Shown here one piece after another: positions 58,313-64,000 of a DNA stretch of 64,000 nucleotides; positions within the stretch are counted from its first letter, which is position 1; each line of letters starts with the position of its first letter. A program made the position numbers and the translations under genes. The notes under the pieces were generated by a model. That model saw only the letters and a list, made by a program, of their open reading frames with translations, was not told where the DNA came from and did not search any database. This DNA is from Amycolatopsis sp. WAC 01376 (lineage in GTDB: Bacteria; Actinomycetota; Actinomycetes; Mycobacteriales; Pseudonocardiaceae): assembly GCF_003947415.1 (NCBI RefSeq), contig NZ_QHKL01000005.1, forward strand, positions 62,001 through 126,000. Direction: 5' to 3'.

Positions 58313-59329
58313 TCAGGCGCTGGCCCGAAATGTTGCGATCCGGTCAAGAAGATCCCGCGCATTAATGTCGCCCACCCGCCTCCGTACGCTTTCCGACAGC
58401 GGCCGCAAACGGTCTCGCGTCCTGGCGGAACGGATTCCGTCCGCGATCTCCATCGCGGCGAGACCGACCGCCGCCGCACGGTCGAGGTCGCCTTCCAGCG
58501 CGTGGTCGACCGCGAGCCAGATCATCGTCAGCGACCGGCTGCGCACCATGTCCGGGCCGTAGCCGTCGATGGCCTCGGTGAGCGCGGGGATGGCCTCCCT
58601 GCTGTGCCGGACGTCGACGAGCCTGGCGAGTTCGGTGCGCACCGTGCCGATCATCGCGGCGAGGTCGTTGGCCGTGAAGAAGGCGGACCACGATGGGACG
58701 GCGTCCCCGACGGACTCCGCGAACTGTTCCGGGGCAAGGGAAAGCTTGTCCAGCGCCCGGCGAACGTCGCCGAGCAGCGCGTAAGCCCAAGCCTCGTTCG
58801 CGGACAGGATCGCCTGCGACAGCGACCTTCCCGCCCGCCGCGCCGCGACCTGCCCCTGACCGAACTGCTCGAGCGCCTCCGCCGGAGTGCGGTGATGCAG
58901 ATACATCCGGCCGAGCCGGTAACGGACGTTGGCGACGAGGTCGTCGTTGCCCGCCTCAGCCGCGAGCCCGAGCGCGCAGCGGAAGTGCCGCTCCGCCCGG
59001 ACAGGACGGCCGGAGTCGAATTCCGTCCAGCCCCTCAGGTTGTGCAGATCCGCGACCACTCCCGCCAGCCGGCGGGCCAGCTCATCGGACATCATTCCCC
59101 GGCGCAGCGCCGTGCCGTAGGGCTCGAGCACGCGCAGCAGTTCCCCGCAGGACCCGCCGCCTTCCCGGTAGTCGCGCGCCCGGAGCGCGGCGATGACGCC
59201 CTCCAGCCGGTCGATGTCGGACCGCCCGACGCGCAGCGGCAGCCGGTCGATCACGGCGACGCGCCTGGTCGGCGCACCGGAATGGCGACGGTGATTCGTA
59301 CGCCCATTATCGCTCCCTCCCGATCCCAC
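58313..59329 (-). CDS. TPR-type actinobacterial regulator without HTH domain
   Basis: A 338-residue helical-repeat protein (DLHNLRGWTEFDSGRPVRAERHFRCALGLAAEAGNDDLVANVRYRLGRMYLHH, then several TPR units), the C-terminal type of Streptomyces/Amycolatopsis Xre-TPR regulators. No HTH is present. GTG 59329 is the longest credible start but lacks a Shine-Dalgarno. A perfect GGAGGG-N7-ATG at 59314-59297 lies one base out of frame, so the start may have suffered a frameshift. It is divergent from the SsgB-like gene. Confidence 0.65.
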   Translation of the reverse strand: MGSGGSDNGRTNHRRHSGAPTRRVAVIDRLPLRVGRSDIDRLEGVIAALRARDYREGGGSCGELLRVLEPYGTALRRGMMSDELARRLAGVVADLHNLRGWTEFDSGRPVRAERHFRCALGLAAEAGNDDLVANVRYRLGRMYLHHRTPAEALEQFGQGQVAARRAGRSLSQAILSANEAWAYALLGDVRRALDKLSLAPEQFAESVGDAVPSWSAFFTANDLAAMIGTVRTELARLVDVRHSREAIPALTEAIDGYGPDMVRSRSLTMIWLAVDHALEGDLDRAAAVGLAAMEIADGIRSARTRDRLRPLSESVRRRVGDINARDLLDRIATFRASA

Positions 59330-59672
59330 AACGATCAAGCTCGTCAAGGTCCAGGACGGAGCAACGCCGATCTCCTGGAATACGCGAACGACGCACAATG
59401 ATGCTAACCACGACAAATACCGATGCACTCCGCCGAACGGTTGGCTATTTTCATTCACCGGAATATGCACGTGCGGAATCTCTTTCTTTTGCACGGCTGA
59501 TCGCATTTCCGGCTTGCTCACCCCACGTGCCCGGCAGGAACCGTCCGTGAGCACCTGAGACGCAGCTCTCAGCCGAACGTGTGAACCTTGTCAACTCGGG
59601 TCACGAAAAGGCTTCACATTGCGTTATCAATAGCTGAAGATCAACAGCAACCGAACGTAAGGGGCTGAAGCG
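59330..59672. other. AT-richer divergent promoter region
   Basis: No gene is visible. This gap between the TPR protein and the SsgB-like gene is richer in A and T than its surroundings (for example ATGCTAACCACGACAAATAC and GCGTTATCAATAGCTGAAGA near 59400 and 59620), as expected for a regulated divergent promoter. An upstream extension of the TPR reading frame runs through it but has no family resemblance. Confidence 0.5.
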
Positions 59673-60086
59673 TTGGACAAGGAAAGCGACCTCATCCGGG
59701 GGACGATCGTCTTCGGCCTGCGCACTTTCGGTGCGGACCCGCTCCCGGTCCAGGCCGATCTCGAATACGACCCCGAGGATCCCTACGCCGTCGTGGTGGC
59801 CTACCACTCGGGCGGCGGGACGGTCCGGTGGATGTTCGGCCGTGACCTCCTCGCGGACGGGCTCCTCACCCCATCGGGTGAGGGCGACGTGATCATCAGC
59901 CCGGCGGACGACACCTCGATCGTGATCTTCGCCCTCAGCGCGCCCGACGGCTGCGCGGTCCTCGAAGCTCCGGCACAGGAATTGGCCGAATTCCTCGACC
60001 GCACCTACGACGTCGTGCCCGCCGGCTCCGAGCCGGAATGGTTCGACTTCGACCAGGAGATCGGCAAACTCGTCACCGAGTCCTGA
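59673..60086 (+). CDS. SsgA/SsgB-family sporulation and cell-division protein
   Basis: A 137-residue protein with the SsgA-like pattern: VQADLEYDPEDPYAVVVAYHSGGGTVRWMFGRDLLADGLLTPSGEGDVIISP. In Streptomyces these proteins direct septum position in sporulation (SsgB recruits FtsZ). TTG 59673 follows AAGGGG. An AT-rich regulated promoter lies upstream, and a tetraloop hairpin follows. It supports a filamentous, sporulating or septating host. Confidence 0.85.
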   Translation: MDKESDLIRGTIVFGLRTFGADPLPVQADLEYDPEDPYAVVVAYHSGGGTVRWMFGRDLLADGLLTPSGEGDVIISPADDTSIVIFALSAPDGCAVLEAPAQELAEFLDRTYDVVPAGSEPEWFDFDQEIGKLVTES

Positions 60087-60094
60087 CGGCCGGT

Positions 60095-60120
60095 GGCGGC
60101 ACCGCTCGCGCGGTGCCGCC
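60095..60120. terminator. 11-bp GC-rich hairpin with tetraloop
   Basis: GGCGGCACCGC (60095-60105) and GCGGTGCCGCC (60110-60120) pair perfectly around TCGC. It lies between the convergent SsgB-like and fgd genes and probably ends both transcripts. Confidence 0.65.
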
Positions 60121-60132
60121 CTCCACATCGGA

Positions 60133-61137
60133 TCAGCCGAGTTCGCGGAGACCAGGGACGACCTGCTCGGAGAACGAGCGCAGGAACCGCTCCTGATCGT
60201 GGCCGGGGCCGTGGAATACGAGGTGGTTGAAGCCCGCCTCGACGTACGGCTTGATCTGCTCGACGGCGTCGGCCGGGTCGGAGGTGACGATCCAGCGGCG
60301 CGCGACCTGCTCGATCGGCAGCGCGTCCGCGGCCTTCTCCATTTCGGCCGGATCCTCGATGCCCGCCTTCTGCTCCGGCGTCAGCGAGAGCGGCGCCCAG
60401 AACCGGGTGTTCTCCAGCGCCTGCGCCGGATCCGGGTCGTAGGACAGCTTGATCTCGATCATCTTGTCGATGTCGCCGGTGCTGCGGCCGACCTGCTCCG
60501 CGCCTTCCGCGACCGCGGGCAGCAGCTTCTCGGTGTAGAGCTCCATCCCCTTGCCGCTGGTGCAGATGAAGCCGTCACCCTGCTTGCCGACGTACTTCGC
60601 CATCACCGGGCCGCCTGCCGCGATGTAGATCGGCACGCCGCCCTCGGGACGGTCGTAGACGGTGGCGTCGGTGGTCTGGAAATACTCGCCTTCGAACGTG
60701 ACGCGCTCTTCCGTCCACAGTTTCCGCATCAGCTCGATCGCCTCGCGCAGCCGCGCGAACCGCTCCTTGAACGCGGGCCACTCGATGCGGGCGACCGCGA
60801 CCTCGTTGAGGGCCTCGCCGCTGCCGACACCGAGCAGGACGCGGCCCGGGTACAGGCTGCCGAGGGTGCCGAACGCCTGCGCCACCACGGCCGGGTTGTA
60901 GCGGAAGGTCGCCGTCAGCACACTGGTGCCGAGAACGACCCGCTCGGTGCGTTCGCCGACCGCCGCCATCCACGCGAACGAGAACGGCGCGTGCCCGCCC
61001 TGGTGCCGCCATGGCTGGAAATGGTCGCTGACCATCACGCTGTCCAGCCCGACCTGCTCGGCGAGCACGGAGTACTCGACGAGGTCGCGCGGGCCGAATT
61101 GCTCGGCCGACGCCTTGTAACCGATCTTCAGTGCCAT
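60133..61137 (-). CDS. fgd: F420-dependent glucose-6-phosphate dehydrogenase
   Basis: A 334-residue LLM protein almost the length of mycobacterial FGD1. KIGYKASAEQFGPRDLVEY, VSDHFQPWRHQGGHAPFSFAWMAAVGERTERV, TATFRYNPAVVAQAFGTLG and KLSYDPDPAQALENTRFWAPLSLTPEQK are close to FGD1. It oxidises glucose 6-phosphate and reduces coenzyme F420, supplying F420H2 to the LLM enzymes of this window. ATG 61137 has no obvious nearby SigF site. Confidence 0.93.
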   Translation of the reverse strand: MALKIGYKASAEQFGPRDLVEYSVLAEQVGLDSVMVSDHFQPWRHQGGHAPFSFAWMAAVGERTERVVLGTSVLTATFRYNPAVVAQAFGTLGSLYPGRVLLGVGSGEALNEVAVARIEWPAFKERFARLREAIELMRKLWTEERVTFEGEYFQTTDATVYDRPEGGVPIYIAAGGPVMAKYVGKQGDGFICTSGKGMELYTEKLLPAVAEGAEQVGRSTGDIDKMIEIKLSYDPDPAQALENTRFWAPLSLTPEQKAGIEDPAEMEKAADALPIEQVARRWIVTSDPADAVEQIKPYVEAGFNHLVFHGPGHDQERFLRSFSEQVVPGLRELG

Positions 61138-61489
61138 CCGGGGTCACCACCTGGGCTCTTGGATTGTTCCGCTTTTCACCTTGGCACAGAGTCGATCAGG
61201 TCCGCCCATGCCTCGACCGCGTGAAGGGTGTCGGGAACACCACTGTGCCGAGGGGAATGCGGTGCGGAACCGCCGGATCGTGGAAAGACCCCGTACCCAC
61301 CCTCGCCTTCCGGGACCGGCACGTGGTGATGAACTGTGCCGTTTGCGCCGTCACCTGTGCGTCGTGCTGGGCGGAGTTGTGATCGGGGAGTCGAACCCCA
61401 CGCTGCCCGCCACGTGCCAGGAGGTGGGCCGGAGTACCGCCGGCCCTCGGCTTGTGCCCGCTTCCCGGAGGGCTACCTGCTTTCCACGT
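61138..61489. other. Gap with a tRNA T-arm-like sequence but no complete tRNA
   Basis: On the minus strand a stem-loop GGGG-TTCGACT-CCCC occurs near 61382-61398, like a tRNA T arm, and GGCCGG-N7-CCGGCC occurs near 61431-61451 with a seven-base loop. The loop lacks U33 and no matching acceptor stem or D arm is found, so no tRNA is called. It may be a decayed tRNA end. No gene is otherwise visible. Confidence 0.4.
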
Positions 61490-61966
61490 TCAGTCCAGGA
61501 GATCGGTCTCCCAGTTGGTGCGCTGGATCTCGACGTCGACCGCGCGGATCTCCCCCGCGACGCGGTCCGCGCGGGACCGCAGTTCCGCGACCGGAAGCGC
61601 GGACAGATACCGGAGTTCGGAACGGAGCTGGCGGCCGTAGCCGCCCTGGTTGCGACCGGCCGCGGCGTCGGCGGCCGCGGTCAGCACCCCGTGCCGGAGC
61701 CGGAGGACGTCGCGGCGCGCGATCGCGTCGGTGATCGTGCCTTCCCCGAGCGGGGTCGCGGCGTTGGTCCGGTTGATCCGCTGGATCAGCGACTCCAGTT
61801 CGTCCAAAGCGCTTTCGGCCTCGACGAGCAGGGCGGACGCGTCTTCCGACGGTTCCTCGCCCTCTTGGTGCCGCGCGTTGTCGACGATCCGGGAGCGCAG
61901 TGCCTCCACCTTCTTGGTCGCGTCGGCGCGCAAGGCGAGCGCTTCGGCCAGTTTGATCCGGGACAT
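61490..61966 (-). CDS. DIP1984 family protein
   Basis: A 158-residue helical protein: MSRIKLAEALALRADATKKVEALRSRIVDNARHQEGEEP and LIQRINRTNAATPLGEGTITDAIARRDVLRLRHGVL are the DIP1984 (septicolysin-like) pattern. A coiled-coil is likely over residues 40-80. Function is unknown. The ATG at 61966 is preferred to an upstream in-frame start because family members begin at this point. Confidence 0.8.
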   Translation of the reverse strand: MSRIKLAEALALRADATKKVEALRSRIVDNARHQEGEEPSEDASALLVEAESALDELESLIQRINRTNAATPLGEGTITDAIARRDVLRLRHGVLTAAADAAAGRNQGGYGRQLRSELRYLSALPVAELRSRADRVAGEIRAVDVEIQRTNWETDLLD

Positions 61967-62009
61967 GCCGCGAAGTATCACCAAGATCGACGGCCGCCGC
62001 ATCCCGTTT

Positions 62010-62537
62010 TCAGCCCGTCAGGGAATGCCTCCGGTAGGAGGAGTCCGGCTCGACGAACTCGATGCCGTTCTCGTCGAGCGCGTTGAAGACGGTGAACCTG
62101 CCCCGCGGGAAGACGAAACCGAGCGCCACCATGCGTCCGGCCATGTCCCGGCTCACGGATTGCAGGAGCTCGACATCCTGCAGCACCTGACCCTCCATAG
62201 CGGACAGTTCCGGGTAGACGTCCTGCCGCCACCGGAGCGGGCTGGGCTCGGCCGGGTCACCCCAGTCCCATGCGGACCTGCCGTACGGGTCGATCGTGTT
62301 CCAGGTCAGGGAAAGCTCGTCGAACTTCCAGTGCGTGATCTCCAGCCGTTCGGCACCGAAGTCCACCACCACGGGCGCGTCCGAAAGCCACTCGGCGTAC
62401 TCGACGAACCAAGTGAGGTGGACGCGCTGGAGCCGTTCGCCCACCAACGCGCGCAAACGATCCCCGTGCGCCCTCCGGATCGTCTCGAGTCCGGAGAGCC
62501 ACACGGGTGCATAACCTTCGATGTCGAAGAACGCCAC
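62010..62537 (-). CDS. Hypothetical protein
   Basis: A 175-residue Trp-rich protein (MAFFDIEGYAPVWLSGLETIRRAHGDRLRALVGERLQRVHLTWFVEYAEWLSDAPVVVDFGAERLEI). I do not recognise the family; it looks like a compact soluble beta/alpha domain. The GTG at 62537 has no Shine-Dalgarno, so the start may be elsewhere. It lies 17 bases downstream of the CBS gene on the same strand and could be part of the same SigF-controlled transcript. Confidence 0.65.
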   Translation of the reverse strand: MAFFDIEGYAPVWLSGLETIRRAHGDRLRALVGERLQRVHLTWFVEYAEWLSDAPVVVDFGAERLEITHWKFDELSLTWNTIDPYGRSAWDWGDPAEPSPLRWRQDVYPELSAMEGQVLQDVELLQSVSRDMAGRMVALGFVFPRGRFTVFNALDENGIEFVEPDSSYRRHSLTG

Positions 62538-62554
62538 CGAAGGAGTATGGCCGG

Positions 62555-62971
62555 TCAGTCGTAGGACAGCGCTTCCACCAGTTCGCCGCTGTCCGGGTTG
62601 GGCAGCGCCCTCGCCACGTCGGCCTGTGCCACGATGCCGACGAGCTTGTGGCCCTCGATCACCGGCAGGCGCCGGACCTTGTGGTTCGCCATGGTGCGCA
62701 TGATCTCCTCGGCGTCGTCGTCCGCGCCGATCGTCACCGCCTCGCCCTGAGCGAGCTCCGAGGCGTGCAGTGCCCTCGGGTCCTTGCCTTCGGCGAGCAC
62801 CTTCACCACGATGTCGCGGTCGGTCAGCATGCCCTTGAGCTTGCCGTCCTCGCCGCAGATCGGCATCGCGCCGACCGACTCGGCGGCCATCTTCTTCGCC
62901 GCGTCGAGCACGGTGTCGGACGCGGACACACAGGTCGCGCCCGCGGTCATGATGTCTCGTGCCGTGGTCAT
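62555..62971 (-). CDS. Two-CBS-domain protein
   Basis: A 138-residue protein made of two CBS domains: TARDIMTAGATCVSASDTVLDAAKKMAAESVGAMPICGEDGKLKGMLTDRDIVVKVLAEG and EAVTIGADDDAEEIMRTMANHKVRRLPVIEGHKLVGIVAQADVARA. Such proteins bind adenosyl nucleotides; related ones are hypoxia or stress induced in mycobacteria. ATG 62971 is preferred because AAAGGAG lies upstream and the longer frame runs across a SigF-type promoter. Confidence 0.87.
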   Translation of the reverse strand: MTTARDIMTAGATCVSASDTVLDAAKKMAAESVGAMPICGEDGKLKGMLTDRDIVVKVLAEGKDPRALHASELAQGEAVTIGADDDAEEIMRTMANHKVRRLPVIEGHKLVGIVAQADVARALPNPDSGELVEALSYD

Positions 62972-63005
62972 CCCATCGCTCCTTTCGTCAGGATCCGCAT
63001 ACCGG

Positions 63006-63030
63006 ATACCCGCCATCCGCGAGCCGACAC
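63006..63030 (-). promoter_or_regulatory. SigF-type promoter of the CBS gene
   Basis: On the minus strand: GTGT, 15 bases, GGGTAT, 34 bases before ATG 62971. Confidence 0.6.
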
Positions 63031-63031
63031 C

Positions 63032-64000
63032 TCAGGCCGCCGACGGTTCGAGGAGGATCTTGACCGCGCCGTCCTGCTTCTTCTGGAAGATCTCGTAAGC
63101 GTGCGGAGCTTGCGCCAGCGGCAGCTTGTGCGTCGCGAAGCCCTCGACACCGAGCGGGTCGGCCGGGTCGGCGATCAGCGGCATGATGTCGTCGAGCCAG
63201 TGCCGGACGTTGGCCTGCCCCATCCGCAAGGTGATCTGCTTGTCGAAGAGCTCCATCATCGGCAGCGGGTCGACCATGCCGCCGTAGACGCCGCTCAGCG
63301 AGATCGTGCCGCCGCGCCGGACACAGTCGATGGCCGCGTACAGCACGCTGAGCCGGTCGATCGCGGCCTTCTCGGTGACCTTCGCGCCGATCGGATCGGG
63401 CAGGAGGGCGACGAGATTCTGCGCCAGCCGCCCGACCGGGGCGCCGTGCGCCTCCATCCCGACGGCGTCGATCACCGAGTCCGCTCCCCGGCCGCCGGTG
63501 GTCTCGCGGATGAGGTCTCCGAGCTGCTTGTGCTCCCGCGTGTCGTAGGTGACGACGCCGGCCGCGGTCGCCTTCGCGAGCCGTTCGGGCACCAGGTCGA
63601 TGCCGATCACCTTGCCCGCACCCCGGTGTTTCGCGATCCGGCAGCAGAACTGGCCGATCGGGCCGAGCCCGAAGACGACGACCGTGCCGCCTTCGGGAAC
63701 ATCCGCGTAATCGACGGCCTGCCAAGCCGTGGGCACGACGTCGGAGAGGTACACGAACCGCTCGTCCGGCGGCCCGTCCGGCACCTTGATCGGGCCGTAG
63801 TGGGCCTGCGGGACCCGCAGGTATTCGGCCTGGCCGCCGGGGACCTGGCCGTAGAGCTTGGTGTAGCCGAGCAGAGCCGCGCCCTTGCCGCGGTCGGTGA
63901 CCTGCGTGGTCTCGCACTGCGACTGCAGGCCACGGTCGCACATGAAGCAGTGGCCGCAGGAGATGTTGAAGGGAACCACCACCCGGTCGCCCGGTTTCAG
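63032..64000 (-). CDS. Zinc alcohol dehydrogenase, formaldehyde dehydrogenase-like, 5' end missing
   Basis: The frame is open to the window edge (KPGDRVVVPFNISCGHCFMCDRGLQSQC...), so the first residues and the catalytic zinc site lie outside. The Cys-x2-Cys-x2-Cys structural zinc cluster is present, followed by the NAD motif VVVFGLGPIGQFCCRIAKHRGAGKVIGIDL. The length and pattern resemble glutathione-independent formaldehyde dehydrogenases. The visible part ends at TGA 63032 just before the SigF site of the CBS gene. Confidence 0.88.
   Translation of the reverse strand: MKPGDRVVVPFNISCGHCFMCDRGLQSQCETTQVTDRGKGAALLGYTKLYGQVPGGQAEYLRVPQAHYGPIKVPDGPPDERFVYLSDVVPTAWQAVDYADVPEGGTVVVFGLGPIGQFCCRIAKHRGAGKVIGIDLVPERLAKATAAGVVTYDTREHKQLGDLIRETTGGRGADSVIDAVGMEAHGAPVGRLAQNLVALLPDPIGAKVTEKAAIDRLSVLYAAIDCVRRGGTISLSGVYGGMVDPLPMMELFDKQITLRMGQANVRHWLDDIMPLIADPADPLGVEGFATHKLPLAQAPHAYEIFQKKQDGAVKILLEPSAA

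Noticed and set aside
59280..59310. 18-codon gene from the Shine-Dalgarno and ATG near 59299
   Set aside because: It ends quickly and overlaps the TPR frame; a frameshifted start for the larger gene is more likely.
61360..61460. tRNA gene on the minus strand
   Set aside because: A T-arm-like and an anticodon-arm-like stem are present, but the anticodon loop lacks U33 and there is no matching acceptor stem or D arm.

Overview
The window is high-GC actinomycete DNA with short intergenic gaps and many 4-base start/stop overlaps. F420-dependent enzymes, an SsgA/SsgB-family protein and a chaB-rsbW-sigF operon all point to a filamentous pseudonocardial actinomycete; Amycolatopsis is the best guess, but this is inference from gene content and style. 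No rRNA, complete tRNA, CRISPR array, insertion sequence or integrase was found.

Region 1 (1-13 kb) is a cell-surface glycan locus. A broken-off GT1 glycosyltransferase is followed by a minus-strand operon (pyruvyltransferase and two GT2 enzymes), a UDP-glucuronate decarboxylase-like gene, and a long plus-strand operon: carbamoyltransferase, GmhA, HldE, SDR, GT9, UDP-glucose/GDP-mannose dehydrogenase family, flavodoxin-like protein. The missing GmhB phosphatase step lies at 21.8 kb, fused to a GT2 domain and followed by a second GT9. Together these make an almost complete ADP-heptose route plus UDP-glucuronate/UDP-xylose supply.

Region 2 (13-25 kb) holds stress and envelope genes: hemerythrin, a four-gene overlapping operon (epimerase, nucleotidyltransferase-BON fusion, phosphoesterase, PhoU), a FUSC-type membrane protein, an aldehyde dehydrogenase, catalase HPII and a general-stress SDR. 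Region 3 (25-33 kb) is more disordered, with a 21-bp repeat array, three gene remnants, an NB-ARC-like regulator, two P450/UdgX neighbours and small orphan genes.

Region 4 (33-44 kb) centres on the chaB-rsbW-sigF operon (34.5-36.2 kb), followed by a DUF3140/membrane/SRPBCC group, a holin-X/DUF3618/DUF4235/NDH-2 run and a ThDP oxidase-like enzyme. At least 17 sites matching the SigF/SigB-type promoter (G-T-T-T or close variant, 15-16 bases, GGGTA) sit in front of genes across the window, including both glycan loci, katE, the sigF operon itself and the CBS gene at 63 kb. The simplest reading is a SigF regulon island in which the stress sigma factor controls both protective enzymes and a heptose-containing glycan. 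Six of these promoters end exactly nine bases before a start codon, suggesting leaderless or near-leaderless messages.

Region 5 (44-64 kb) holds regulators with visible operators (TetR, HxlR, IclR), a second P450, several F420 LLM oxidoreductases including Fgd, a membrane Ser/Thr kinase, a Tat-exported 3-oxosteroid dehydrogenase-like flavoprotein with a KstR-type motif upstream, an SsgA/SsgB-like protein, a CBS protein and a zinc alcohol dehydrogenase cut by the window end. Convergent gene pairs are very often separated by long perfect hairpins with seven-base loops, probably bidirectional terminators.
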